Part shown: positions 27,158 through 36,457 of the stretch, piece after piece
How positions within the stretch are numbered: the stretch's first letter is position 1
Layout: each line of letters begins with the position of its first letter
Assembly: GCA_964393615.1 (NCBI GenBank)
Contig: CAYMUR010000022.1
Span: 1-61,645 of the forward strand
Direction: 5' to 3'
Origin: CAYMUR01 sp964393615
Lineage (GTDB): Bacteria; Planctomycetota; Planctomycetia; Pirellulales; Pirellulaceae
Length of the DNA: 61,645 bases
Translations under genes and position numbers: made by a program
Notes under the pieces: model-generated
What the model was told of the DNA's origin: nothing
What the model saw: the letters and a program-made list of their open reading frames with translations, nothing else
Databases searched by the model: none

Positions 27158-28951
27158 ATGCTACGGGAATCTGGCAGTTGCGATTCGTCGTTATTCGTTT
27201 GTACACTTTTTTATTTCTTGGTATCGACACTGCCAACTATATCTGGCTGCGCACAATCGACCCTCCGTACAACCGGTTTGGATTCCGAGTTGGCCTTAGA
27301 AGAAGAAGCAGAAGCAGAAGTCAAGACCGTTGGAATCTATGCAATGGCCACAGGACTCAGGCCCATTCGAGTGGAATCGGTTGCCTTAATTACTGGACTC
27401 GATGGAACGGGTAGCGATCCCCCTCCGTCGAATCGGCGTTCCCGTTTGATCGGCGAGATGCAGCGACGGCAGGTTGACAATCCCAATACGGTTTTGAAAT
27501 CGGACAATACTTCTTTGGGACTGGCTGTCGGGCTGCTTCCGCCGGGAATTAAAAAAGGCGACCGATTCGACATCGAAGTACGTGTTCCGACAAAATCACG
27601 CACCCAAAGCTTGCGTAGCGGCTGGCTAATGCCAACCGAATTGACAGAATTCGTTGTCATGGGAGACAACGAAATCCATGACGGACATAATTTAGCTCGT
27701 GCGGAAGGTCCCATCCTGGTCGATTCGTTTGTAAAAGGAACCGACGATAAAGTCAACGAAGTTCGGGGCCGGATTCTGGGAGGAGGTGTCGCACTGAGGT
27801 CAAGAGACCTGCGGCTCGTAATGCGGAGTGACAAAACATCGGTCCGCATGAGCTCGCTCGTAGGGGCAGCGATTAACAGGCGTTTTCACGGTTACCAAAA
27901 CGGTATCAAACAAGGAATGGCCACCCCTAAAACAGACCAGTACATTGAATTAAAACTTCATCCAAAGTATCAGCAAAATATACAGAGGTACCTGCGCATC
28001 ATTCAACACATTCCACTGCGTCTAAATGCATCGGAACAGATCTCTTACCTGAAATCGTTGAAAACCCAGTTAAAGGACCCAACGTCCACCGCTTTGAGTG
28101 CACTTCGTTTGGAAGCTTTAGGACAAGATGCGGTGGATGTACTTGCCAGCGGACTCGAGTCAAATGACCACGTCGTAAGTTTTCATGCGGCCGAGGCCTT
28201 GGCATATCTTGACGATGCGCGCGGTGTAACAGTTCTCGGCGAAACGATTGTCAATCATCCAGTTTACCGCCAACGAGGCTTGACAGCATTAGCAGCCGTT
28301 GAGGATCTGGATGCGGATGATGAACTTGAAAAACTCTTACATGTCGACAGTGTAGAGTCACGGTATGGTGCATTTCGCGCGATCCGAAAACGCAATCCTA
28401 CAGATCCCCTGATCCCCCAATATAATGCAGAAGGGGACTTCTATTTACATGTGGTCGCGTCCAGCGAAGAACCACTCGTCCACTTGGCTTGGCGAGAACG
28501 CCCAGAAGTCGTTTTGTTTGGGAGCGAAATTAAATTAAAACAACCAGCACTTATCTTTGCGGGAAAACGGTTGATGATCGATAGTCGACAGGGTGACGCG
28601 GTTAAAATCAGCATGTTTCGCCGTGAAGGTGGTGATGTCCACGACCACTGTTCGTCACGCCTCGATGACGTTCTCAATGTCGTGGCCAGGCTTGGCGGTA
28701 CTTACCCCGAAGTGGTCCAGTTATTACGGAACGCCCGCTCCCGGGGATATCTCACGGCAAGACTGGCCTTCGATTCAGTGCCTGAATTTGGTCTCTCTCG
28801 GGACCAGTCCAATACCTTCCAGGCAAATGCCGACGCTGATCTCTCGGTAAAGACGGTGGATCCAGAGAAATCGGACGAGAAATCGGACGAAGACTTTGGT
28901 AAAATAGACGAAAGTGCAGGGTCGGTCAGTATTACCGACACGTTTGATTGA
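27158..28951 (+). CDS. FlgI-domain lipoprotein with HEAT-like repeats
   Basis: 597 residues from ATG 27158, chosen because it gives a lipoprotein signal (FVCTLFYFLVSTLPTISGCAQ). The frame extends upstream to 26933, but that part looks non-coding. Residues about 45-280 match the flagellar P-ring protein FlgI: VESVALITGLDGTGSDPP, SLGLAVGLLPPGIKKGDRFDIEVRVP, SLRSGWLMPTEL and GRILGGGV. Then come HEAT/Armadillo-like helices (about 325-430) and a second domain. No flagellar genes are nearby. Planctomycetes use such FlgI relatives outside the flagellum, with unknown role. It ends 129 bases before smc on the same strand. Confidence 0.8.
   Translation: MLRESGSCDSSLFVCTLFYFLVSTLPTISGCAQSTLRTTGLDSELALEEEAEAEVKTVGIYAMATGLRPIRVESVALITGLDGTGSDPPPSNRRSRLIGEMQRRQVDNPNTVLKSDNTSLGLAVGLLPPGIKKGDRFDIEVRVPTKSRTQSLRSGWLMPTELTEFVVMGDNEIHDGHNLARAEGPILVDSFVKGTDDKVNEVRGRILGGGVALRSRDLRLVMRSDKTSVRMSSLVGAAINRRFHGYQNGIKQGMATPKTDQYIELKLHPKYQQNIQRYLRIIQHIPLRLNASEQISYLKSLKTQLKDPTSTALSALRLEALGQDAVDVLASGLESNDHVVSFHAAEALAYLDDARGVTVLGETIVNHPVYRQRGLTALAAVEDLDADDELEKLLHVDSVESRYGAFRAIRKRNPTDPLIPQYNAEGDFYLHVVASSEEPLVHLAWRERPEVVLFGSEIKLKQPALIFAGKRLMIDSRQGDAVKISMFRREGGDVHDHCSSRLDDVLNVVARLGGTYPEVVQLLRNARSRGYLTARLAFDSVPEFGLSRDQSNTFQANADADLSVKTVDPEKSDEKSDEDFGKIDESAGSVSITDTFD
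28865..28888. repeat. 12-bp in-frame tandem duplication
   Basis: GAGAAATCGGAC occurs twice inside the 3' end of the FlgI-like gene, giving EKSDEKSD in the acidic tail. Confidence 0.9.
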
Positions 28952-29080
28952 GTGAGACAGCCATGGCAGCATTCCCACGAGAGGCCTTCCTCCAACGGAC
29001 TGCAAATCAGGGCCAGCGGCAACATCGTGGAAAGCATTGGTTCGGGCTGGCATTAGCTCGACGCAGCGATTGGTTAGATC

Positions 29081-32000
29081 ATGCTTAAGGCACTTGAATT
29101 AGTCGGCTTTAAGAGCTTTGCGGAAAAAACTCGCTTTGATTTTCCCGAAGGGATCACGGTTATTGTCGGGCCCAACGGATCCGGAAAATCGAATATCGTT
29201 GATGCCATCAAGTGGGTGCTAGGAGAGCAGAGTGCCAAGAGCCTACGTGGCCAGGAAATGTCCGACGTTATCTTTAAAGGTTCCGGCGAGGGTAGTCGTC
29301 GCCCCATGAACACCGCAGAAGCTACGTTGGTGTTTGACAATTCAACCGCCCAATTGGAAGTCGATGCCACGGAAGTCCACGTAACACGACGTGTCTATCG
29401 TAGTGGCGAAGGTGAATATCTGATCAATGGTCAACCTTCCCGGTTACGCGACATCCGAAATCTATTTCGTGGGACTGGTGCGGGCGCCGACGCCTATAGC
29501 TTGATTGAACAAGGCAAAGTAGACGTATTGCTGGCAGCTTCACCACAGCAACGACGGGCTATTTTTGAAGAAGCAGCCGGTATCAGCCGCTTCAAAGCCA
29601 AAAAAATAGAATGCTCCCGGCGCCTAGAACGGGTTGACTTGAATCTGGTACGACTTGCCGATATTGCCGAAGAAGTCGATAGCCGGTTGCGTGGTGTCAA
29701 ATCCCAAGCTGGCAAAGCACGGCGTTATAAAGAATACACCGAACGGCTGCAACAATTAAGGACGCAAGTCAGCCACGTTGACTGGCATGACCTCACACTG
29801 CGACTTCAAGAATCCGAAACAGAAGCCGAAGAGTTTCGTGAAAATTCCCTCGCCATGGCCGGCCAGGCAGAATCGCTGGAAACCGAAGCGTTGCAAATCG
29901 AAGGGCAACTCGAAATAATTCGGAATTCCATTCGCACTGAGGAAGCCCTTGCTGCCGACACCCGGGAACGTATCGCAAGTGGACTTTCAACCGTTGAACT
30001 GGAACAACGGCGCACTCAAGAACTCGACGAAGCAATCAGTATCAACCGCCAACACTTGGCAAGAATGAGTGCCAAAGCTGGCGATCTGGCTCGACAGCTG
30101 CAGGAAACACAAGCCCTTGTGACTGCCGCTGAATCTGAATTCGGCCTTGTCCAGGATCGCGTTCGCCAGGCAGATGAACAAATGTCGGCGCAAACCAAAC
30201 AAATTGATTCCATCCATGAATCCATTGAATTACAACGTGAACAACACCGCCAATTGCTGAACGAGATAGCAAGTCTTTCCAAGAATTTAACTACCGCTGA
30301 GTCGCGGTATGCGACCGTCGTTTCGACTGTCAACCAATGCCATAAACGGCTTGAACACCTACGTCCGCTTCGCGAAAAAAACATTCGAACAATCGAAGAG
30401 ATCTCTTCCAACCTGAAAGAGTTGCGCGAACAGCAAATTGCAAGTCAAACACTTGTCGAAAATACGCTGAAGAATCTCTCCAGCCATCGAAAAGATTTAC
30501 ATGTCGAACAACAGAATTCGTTAAGATTGCAAGGCGAAATCACTGTCTGCACCGAACGGGCCAACGTATTACAGGAACTCGAACAAAGGCTCGAAGGCGT
30601 CAATGCTGGCGTCAAAGAAGTATTACAACGGGCACGGGAAGCAACGTCCGGCCCATTTGCAGATGTAGTCGGACTCGTCGCGGATTTATTACAAGTCAAT
30701 GTCGAGACGGCTCCGATGGTCGAGGTAGCTTTGGGGGATTTAGCACATTACGTAGTCCTTCAAGGTCATTCATTATTAGACCAACTCCGGACCGGCGGAT
30801 TACGGATTAGGGGCCGTGTTGGGTTCCTACGTGCTGACGAACCAGAATGGGAAAAAGAACCACCCGACGCACAATTGGGAGGGCATCCAGGCGTCTTAGG
30901 TCGGGCTGATCAATTTGTTGCGTCCAGCGGGCCCCTCGCCGGGCTAATCCAACGTTTACTCGGTAACACGTGGTTTGTCGAAGACATCGATCAAGCCATT
31001 CGGCTTTTAGAACAGTCGCCTACTCGGTGTCGTCTTGTTACCCGAGCCGGAGAATTGATCGAGTCAGATGGGTCGATCGTCGTTGGTTCTCAGCAAACCC
31101 ATAGTGGCATCATTTCCAGACGTAGTGAATTACGTGTGTTACGTGAAAGTCTAATCTCGCTCCAACAAGAACTGCAGCAGGTCGAAACGAACAAAACACG
31201 ACTGGAAACTTTTGTCCGTGACGGTAATACGCACCAACATGAACAAGAACAACAACTCAAAGAATTAACCCACATCATCGATGAACACCAATTACGACTC
31301 GATTCCAACGGCCAACAACTAACACAAATTGAAACAGAATATACAACCCTTGCTGCAGAAGAAAAAACCGTATTAAAACAACGCGATTCCGCCAAGCAGG
31401 CCGTAGCCGAATTGCAAACCTCCCGAGAACAATCAGAATCCCAATTGACAGAGCTGGAACAATCGCTTCACCGAGCTGAGCGTGAGTTAACTGACCGGGA
31501 AAACACACGCCAGACATGTAGCCAGGAATTGACCGAAGCCAAAATCGAATTGGCAAAGCGCGAACAGGTTCTTGAGTCTCACCATGCTGCATTTGAACAA
31601 TATAAAAGCGAACAACTAGACCGCGAACGAACACTGCACCAACTGCAAAATCAAACAGAAGCCGACCAAAAACGATGCCTTGGTGCAGAACGAAACATCC
31701 TCACCGCTACCACAGGTTTGGCGACGATTTATCTGGCAAAAGAAGCTCATGTTGCCAAAGTGGATCACTTGAGTGCGCAACGAGAGCAACTCGGTCAACA
31801 GCGCAGCGACATGGCCCAGCGGGCAAAGCAAATGCGGCAAAACGTACGTGACCTGGAACAGAAACTTCACCAGGCAGAATTAGAAGTCGACCGCATACGT
31901 CATGAACGAACAAATCTCGAAGTTCGCTTGCGCGAAGAATACGATATCGAGATCTCAAAACTACAGGAGGCCCCCTCAGACCAGGACGAACGACAACGGA

Positions 32001-32728
32001 CCGAAATCGACGGCGAAATTCTCGAATTGCGGCGAAAAATCAACAATATCGGCGCGGTCAACATGCATGCGATTGCCGAACTCGACGACCTGGAATCTCG
32101 TCATCAATCCCTCGAACAACAGTACAACGATCTCCAGGCCGCCAAGAATGCCTTAGAACAAATTGTTCGAAAGATTAACACCGACAGCCGCAGGCTGTTT
32201 ACAGAAACGCTCGATGCCATCCGGGCTAATTTCCAATTACTGTTTCGTAAAACATTTGGAGGCGGCCGAGCTGACATCGTACTGGAAGAAGGAGTAGACA
32301 TCCTGGAAAGTGGTATTGATCTCGTGGCCACTCCACCAGGAAAGAATTCCCTCGGCTTGTCACTTCTGAGTGGTGGTGAAAGGGCCCTGACTGCTGTCAC
32401 ACTACTGCTGGCAATTTTCCAATGTCGCCCCAGTCCCTTCTGTGTCTTGGATGAAGTCGATGGTCCGCTGGATGAAGCAAATATCGAGCGATTCACCGGA
32501 GTGCTGAATGATTTTCTACACTCAACGAGATTCGTTGTCGTCACTCATTCCAAAAAAACGATGACCGCCGCTACGACACTCTACGGCGTGACTATGCAGG
32601 AATCTGGTGTTTCTAAACGGGTATCCGTACGGTTCGATGATGTGGCCGAAGACGGTCAAATCAGCCAACCAGCCATGACGGCAACCGATGATTCTGATGG
32701 CGATGGTAATGAACGTGGGGCAGCTTAA
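29081..32728 (+). CDS. smc: Chromosome segregation ATPase SMC
   Basis: A 1215-residue SMC. The N-terminal ATPase lobe has Walker A GPNGSGKS (30-37) and the QSAKSLRG and FRGTGAGADAYSLIEQG segments. Two very long coiled coils flank a hinge (about residues 525-660, FADVVGLVADLLQVNVETAP to GGLRIRGRVGFLR). The C-terminal lobe has signature LSGGERALT near residue 1096 and Walker B FCVLDEVDGPLDE near 1122. It condenses and aligns sister chromosomes with ScpA/ScpB, which are not in this window. Start ATG 29081 fits the family N-terminus (MLKALELVGFKSFAEKT). Confidence 0.97.
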   Translation: MLKALELVGFKSFAEKTRFDFPEGITVIVGPNGSGKSNIVDAIKWVLGEQSAKSLRGQEMSDVIFKGSGEGSRRPMNTAEATLVFDNSTAQLEVDATEVHVTRRVYRSGEGEYLINGQPSRLRDIRNLFRGTGAGADAYSLIEQGKVDVLLAASPQQRRAIFEEAAGISRFKAKKIECSRRLERVDLNLVRLADIAEEVDSRLRGVKSQAGKARRYKEYTERLQQLRTQVSHVDWHDLTLRLQESETEAEEFRENSLAMAGQAESLETEALQIEGQLEIIRNSIRTEEALAADTRERIASGLSTVELEQRRTQELDEAISINRQHLARMSAKAGDLARQLQETQALVTAAESEFGLVQDRVRQADEQMSAQTKQIDSIHESIELQREQHRQLLNEIASLSKNLTTAESRYATVVSTVNQCHKRLEHLRPLREKNIRTIEEISSNLKELREQQIASQTLVENTLKNLSSHRKDLHVEQQNSLRLQGEITVCTERANVLQELEQRLEGVNAGVKEVLQRAREATSGPFADVVGLVADLLQVNVETAPMVEVALGDLAHYVVLQGHSLLDQLRTGGLRIRGRVGFLRADEPEWEKEPPDAQLGGHPGVLGRADQFVASSGPLAGLIQRLLGNTWFVEDIDQAIRLLEQSPTRCRLVTRAGELIESDGSIVVGSQQTHSGIISRRSELRVLRESLISLQQELQQVETNKTRLETFVRDGNTHQHEQEQQLKELTHIIDEHQLRLDSNGQQLTQIETEYTTLAAEEKTVLKQRDSAKQAVAELQTSREQSESQLTELEQSLHRAERELTDRENTRQTCSQELTEAKIELAKREQVLESHHAAFEQYKSEQLDRERTLHQLQNQTEADQKRCLGAERNILTATTGLATIYLAKEAHVAKVDHLSAQREQLGQQRSDMAQRAKQMRQNVRDLEQKLHQAELEVDRIRHERTNLEVRLREEYDIEISKLQEAPSDQDERQRTEIDGEILELRRKINNIGAVNMHAIAELDDLESRHQSLEQQYNDLQAAKNALEQIVRKINTDSRRLFTETLDAIRANFQLLFRKTFGGGRADIVLEEGVDILESGIDLVATPPGKNSLGLSLLSGGERALTAVTLLLAIFQCRPSPFCVLDEVDGPLDEANIERFTGVLNDFLHSTRFVVVTHSKKTMTAATTLYGVTMQESGVSKRVSVRFDDVAEDGQISQPAMTATDDSDGDGNERGAA

Positions 32729-33521
32729 CCCGCAGACTGCTACCAACCAGCATCGCTGCAAGACAATGCTTCCTACGCCCCTCTTTTCGGTTCAAATTAC
32801 CCAGCCGTTACATTCGGAACGCCGTTTAAATTCTAACAGTAACCATAACATTCGTCGTCACATATAATCTTCACCTTATCCCGCCAGTTCCCCGCAACCC
32901 TCAATTCGTTCATCACCGTAAACCTTAACACATGACATACCAAAACGTTACATCGTTACGATTTGCCAAATCGGAGGCGTCCGCCATGTTAGTATCAACG
33001 ATTTGACCGCAATGCTCGCTACGATATGAGAAAGTTTCTAAAGTAATTAGCCCGTTTGAAACGAAGTTACTTTCGGAAGATATGTTCTGGGCTTCATTAC
33101 TTACCAAAGTTATGAGTCCCGCAAATCTTCTCAGGGGGGAAAACTGCAGATGGCTTCTAGCCAAACCAGGCGATGTCACCGGTCCGACCCGGCCAGGGCA
33201 TACGTCTCCTGCCAGCTTTCGTCCCAACCATTGCCTCGCCGCAATCGGTGATTTCACTTAATGGGACTGCGGACTTACAGAGCTCAGCCTCGGTAAGTGC
33301 TTGGAACCGATATTGAAATCAAGGTGAGGAATCAGAAGGAACTGTAACCAAGCCTCAATGAAGCGACATATCGTGAGGCCCCGACCCAGGCGTTAATGCC
33401 AGGCAAGTGGCACCTTCGGGTGTTGTTGGCCAATTGACATGAACGAGGGGGCCATAACGCTGTGGTGGACAATCTGCCCCAGTGATGGTCAAATCAACGA
33501 GAGAGTAATGGAGAACCTGAA
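32729..33521. other. 0.8-kb gene-free spacer
   Basis: No protein-coding frame I can support. The left 500 bases are AT-rich and unstructured to the eye. The right part holds the hairpin series at 33273-33431 and the ribosome-binding site of the HTH regulator. Confidence 0.6.
33273..33431 (+). ncRNA. Candidate structured RNA / 5' leader
   Basis: Four complementary pairs follow each other on the plus strand. ACTTAC (33273) pairs with GTAAGT (33293). GCTTGG (33299) pairs with CCAAGC (33348). GCCTCA (33352) pairs with TGAGGC (33374). A long hairpin from 33402 to 33431 has CACC-TTCG-GGTG at its tip and a stem of about 12 pairs with several G-U pairs. The C(UUCG)G tetraloop and the G-U pairs argue for an RNA made from the plus strand. 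It ends 90 bases before the HTH/receiver gene, so it could be its leader or an independent small RNA. It matches no riboswitch class I know. Confidence 0.4.
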
Positions 33522-34094
33522 ATGAAGGTCTTCACAACAGGACAGGTCGCCAAGATCTGTAAAGTCGCCCCACGTACGGTTAGCAAGTGGTTCGATTCCG
33601 GTCGGCTCAAAGGATACCGGATTCCCGGTTCACAAGACCGCCGAATTCCCCGCGAATACCTGATAAAATTCCTCAAGGAGCACGGAATGCCCCTTGGTGA
33701 TCTTGAAGATGAAACGATGGCAAAAGTTCTGGTCGTCGCTCAAGATCAGGTGTTAATCGAAAATCTCAAACGTGAATTACCTCCCGAAAAGTCATTCAAG
33801 CTTGCCGTAGCGGCAAGTGGCTTTGAGGCTGGTATTCAGTCCGAGAGTTTTCACCCAGATTGTATTATTGTCGATTTTTCGATCGGTAAAGTCGAAGCTT
33901 TGCAGATTTGTCAAAATCTGCGTCGCAACAACGATTTTTCAACGACCATTCTGATCGCTTTGCTTCCAGATGACGGTGGCAGTGTCAGTTTTGACCGTTC
34001 GACGATCAACGAAACCTTTAAGAAGCCGTTCGACGCGAGACTTCTAGCTGAACGTCTTAGGACGCTCATCAGCAACAAGAAAGAACTCGTCTAA
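33522..34094 (+). CDS. HTH (excisionase/MerR-type) regulator with degenerate receiver domain
   Basis: A 190-residue protein. Residues 1-60 form an excisionase/MerR-like winged helix-turn-helix (FTTGQVAKICKVAPRTVSKW, then the wing GYRIPGSQDRRIPREYL). Residues 68-188 resemble a response-regulator receiver. The phospho-acceptor Asp is at 118 (IIVDFS) and the Lys-Pro pair is present (FKKPFD), but the usual Asp-Asp of strand 1 reads VVAQDQ and the Thr/Ser of strand 4 is Ala. It is probably a DNA-binding regulator whose receiver may not be phosphorylated normally. A GGAG ribosome-binding site is 8 bases before the ATG. No kinase is adjacent. Confidence 0.8.
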   Translation: MKVFTTGQVAKICKVAPRTVSKWFDSGRLKGYRIPGSQDRRIPREYLIKFLKEHGMPLGDLEDETMAKVLVVAQDQVLIENLKRELPPEKSFKLAVAASGFEAGIQSESFHPDCIIVDFSIGKVEALQICQNLRRNNDFSTTILIALLPDDGGSVSFDRSTINETFKKPFDARLLAERLRTLISNKKELV

Positions 34095-34098
34095 CTTC

Positions 34099-34138
34099 TG
34101 TAGGTGGTACGGGATCCTACTTTCCCTTACTACCTACA
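34099..34138 (+). terminator. Stem-loop after the HTH/receiver gene
   Basis: TGTAGGT-GGTA pairs with TACT-ACCTACA (11 pairs with one wobble), beginning 5 bases after the stop codon. It is followed by GTCGGTTTTTCG, which supplies a T run a few bases on. A good intrinsic terminator candidate. Confidence 0.6.
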
Positions 34139-34741
34139 AAGTCGGTTTTTCGTCGCCAAAATTCAAACCGTCGTGGTAGACCCCTTCGACGGATCATTTT
34201 ATCCAGCTTTCTGCCGATTATTGGCACGGTACACCACCCGGTTAGTCAATAAACAGAAAACATACTTGGGACGGCTGAATGAATCGGCCGTAGGACTGGT
34301 CGGGGGCTCCCGGTCCCGACCATCCTGTCCCAGGCTCTTACTGGCTTCATCATCCGCCTGGGTGTCTAGCGTTCGGAAATTGTGGTGGCGACTCATAAGG
34401 TTTCGCGACAGCCGTGAACTGTTTTGGCCCCTTTTACCGCTCCTACGCTGTGGCCCTTTCGTTAAGTCCCGGCTACCCGATTGTCTGTATGTTCCACGTT
34501 TCTTTGCGAAACGATATCATCCGGTGTATTCTACAGCGTTTCAGAGTAAGAGCCCTTCTCTAGTTACGTCAATCGCTGGGCGCTCGCTCTACGGGTAGGC
34601 ATTCCGAAACCCCATGGCACGATGATGTACAGCACCGATGTACATCACCGTTTCGAATGTGAAATTGATAACATCCGCCCACAACCCCTCGACGCCACCT
34701 GGGTTAACCCTAAAATAGTGTCTAAACAATAGAAAGGTACA
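34139..34741. other. 0.6-kb spacer before moaC
   Basis: A plus-strand frame (34104-34598) is rich in Ser, Leu and Arg and looks non-coding. A minus-strand frame of 65 codons (34199-34396) has more protein-like composition but no ribosome-binding site; I do not call it. The hairpin at 34620-34650 is the only clear element. Confidence 0.5.
34620..34650. promoter_or_regulatory. Inverted repeat upstream of moaC
   Basis: CGATGATGTAC and GTACATCACCG form an 11-bp stem with one mismatch and a 9-base loop. The right part contains the perfect palindrome GATGTACATC (34637-34646), and the left part repeats its half-site GATGTAC. It lies 92 bases before the moaC start and could be an operator or leader hairpin. 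Confidence 0.4.
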
Positions 34742-35230
34742 ATGGAAGATTTCACTCACCTCGATAAATCCGGTGCCGCTCACATGGTTAACGTGAGCGA
34801 CAAAAATGTCACCGAGCGCCACGCCCGCGCCAGTGGCCGCCTGCGGTTATTGACCGCCACCATCGACCGTATCCGGGCTGGGAATATGGATAAAGGTGAC
34901 GTGTTCCAGGTAGCCCGCCTGGCAGGGATTATGGCGGCCAAACGAACGGCCGACTTGATCCCGCTATGTCATCCACTGCCCTTGGATGGCGTACAGCTGA
35001 CGCTGGAAGTTATCACAGACGATTCACTGCAGATTACGGCTGAGGTACGTACAACAGCCCGTACTGGCGTCGAAATGGAAGCTTTAACGGCTGTCAGTGT
35101 TGCCGCGTTGACGGTCTATGACATGTGTAAATCAGTAGATCGCGGCATGGTCATCGAATCCATCCAACTCGATGAAAAATCAGGCGGGCGCAGTGGCGAA
35201 TATAAACGTGGCGAATATAAACGGAGTTAA
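34742..35230 (+). CDS. moaC: Cyclic pyranopterin monophosphate synthase MoaC
   Basis: A 162-residue protein with all MoaC blocks: THLDKSGAAHMVNVSDK at the N-terminus, KGDVFQVARLAGIMAAKRTADLIPLCHPL (the substrate-site segment) and TGVEMEALTAVSVAALTVYDMCK. It converts the MoaA product to cyclic pyranopterin monophosphate in molybdenum cofactor synthesis. No other moa gene is nearby. AAAGG precedes the ATG by 5 bases. The last residues GEYKRGEYKR are encoded by an exact 15-bp duplication, so the family C-terminus is slightly extended. Confidence 0.96.
   Translation: MEDFTHLDKSGAAHMVNVSDKNVTERHARASGRLRLLTATIDRIRAGNMDKGDVFQVARLAGIMAAKRTADLIPLCHPLPLDGVQLTLEVITDDSLQITAEVRTTARTGVEMEALTAVSVAALTVYDMCKSVDRGMVIESIQLDEKSGGRSGEYKRGEYKRS
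35193..35222. repeat. 15-bp in-frame tandem duplication at the moaC 3' end
   Basis: GTGGCGAATATAAAC occurs twice without a gap and adds five residues to the MoaC C-terminus. Confidence 0.95.
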
Positions 35231-35356
35231 CAGCCTGGCACGTTCCTATGATTCCTGGAGTCACGGTCTAGATTGTGTACCGTTTGGAAAATTGTAGCGT
35301 GAACACTACCAACCCTCTGTCAATCTAAATCCATTATTTAATAAGGGTCCTTGCAC

Positions 35357-36361
35357 GTGAGCCAAGTGGTCGATGGAACAGAAATTTTACCAGAAGAGTT
35401 GCGCATCCTTTATGCACCAGTCTTGGATGAATTAAGGCAAAGTGAGGAAATTCTTCGGCAAGAGTTGGTTGCAAAGCACCCTGAAATAGATGAAATGATT
35501 CGCTACGGATGCCGCTTGGGGGGTAAACGCCTGCGCCCAGCACTTTTATTATTAACGGCAAAAGCTGCTGGTAAAGTGACGCCGTCGCATTTAACGTTGG
35601 CAGCTGTTGTGGAAATGATTCACACGGCAACTTTAATCCACGACGATGTGTTGGATGAAGCGTTATTACGACGGCATCTTCATACGTGCAATCAACAGTG
35701 GGACAACAAACCTAGCGTTTTACTAGGAGATTACCTGTTCACCCATGCATTTTACCTGGCCAGCACTCTCGACTCGACATTTGCCTGTCAAACCATTGGC
35801 AAAGCAACCAATACGGTATGTGAAGGTGAGTTACGTCAGGTTCGCAGCTGTAATAACTTTGATCTCAACGAAGCAGACTACCTCGAAATCATCACTGCCA
35901 AGACGGCTTCATTATGTGCCTGCGCATGCCAGTTAGGAGCCTATTATGCCGACTCGACGTCACAGCGTGTGGAATGTTTTTATAATTACGGTTTAAATCT
36001 CGGGATCGCCTTCCAAATCATTGATGACTTGTTGGACATTGTCGGCAGTGAATCAACAATGGGCAAGTCATTAGGTACCGACTTGGACCAGCGAAAACCG
36101 ACCTTACCTTTGATCCATGTGCTAAGCCATCTCAATGCAGACCAACGTGAAAAACTGCAAGCCGATTTATCATCGAACAATGGAGACGAACGAGCATTAC
36201 TCATCCCCTGGTTCGAAAAACTTCATACGGCAGATTATGTCAAACGACGTGCAGCAACGTTTGCGAAACACGCTACGTTAGCACTCGAACAAATCGCTAG
36301 CAGTGACTCTCTCGAAATCCTTCGCAGTCTTCCTGAATTCGTGTTACAGCGTTCCAAGTAG
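35357..36361 (+). CDS. ispB: Long-chain polyprenyl diphosphate synthase
   Basis: A 334-residue trans-prenyl synthase: GGKRLRP, first Asp-rich motif HDDVLDE (about 95-101), GDYLFTHAF, KTASL and second Asp-rich motif FQIIDDLLD (about 219-227). The residues just before the first Asp motif are small (HTATLIHDD), which in this family allows long products such as octaprenyl or longer, the side chains of quinones. GTG 35357 is used; TTG 35351 is open. The stop codon lies at the end of the first copy of an 18-bp repeat whose further copies follow. The exact chain length is not readable from sequence, so the symbol is provisional. Confidence 0.9.
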   Translation: MSQVVDGTEILPEELRILYAPVLDELRQSEEILRQELVAKHPEIDEMIRYGCRLGGKRLRPALLLLTAKAAGKVTPSHLTLAAVVEMIHTATLIHDDVLDEALLRRHLHTCNQQWDNKPSVLLGDYLFTHAFYLASTLDSTFACQTIGKATNTVCEGELRQVRSCNNFDLNEADYLEIITAKTASLCACACQLGAYYADSTSQRVECFYNYGLNLGIAFQIIDDLLDIVGSESTMGKSLGTDLDQRKPTLPLIHVLSHLNADQREKLQADLSSNNGDERALLIPWFEKLHTADYVKRRAATFAKHATLALEQIASSDSLEILRSLPEFVLQRSK

Positions 36362-36396
36362 TTACAGCGTTCCAAGTAGTTACAGCGTTCCAAGTA
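36343..36396. repeat. 18-bp tandem repeat, three exact copies, starting in the coding end
   Basis: GTTACAGCGTTCCAAGTA repeats three times. The first copy encodes the last residues of the polyprenyl synthase and most of its TAG stop; the other two lie after the stop and repeat the same coding tail and stop. Confidence 0.97.
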
Positions 36397-36457
36397 ACTT
36401 CGGCTGCCGGTCAACCCGGTAATAAAATTTAGCGGTAACACTTTTGCACGATGTTGC

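Noticed and set aside
27158..28951. True flagellar P-ring protein
   Set aside because: Lipobox, HEAT-like repeats and absence of flagellar neighbours.
32781..32805. tRNA T-arm-like GGTTCAAAT
   Set aside because: Flanking bases do not form the stem and no acceptor or anticodon arm is present.
34104..34598. 164-codon plus-strand frame before moaC
   Set aside because: Ser/Leu/Arg-rich, no family, no ribosome-binding site, and it begins inside a terminator hairpin.
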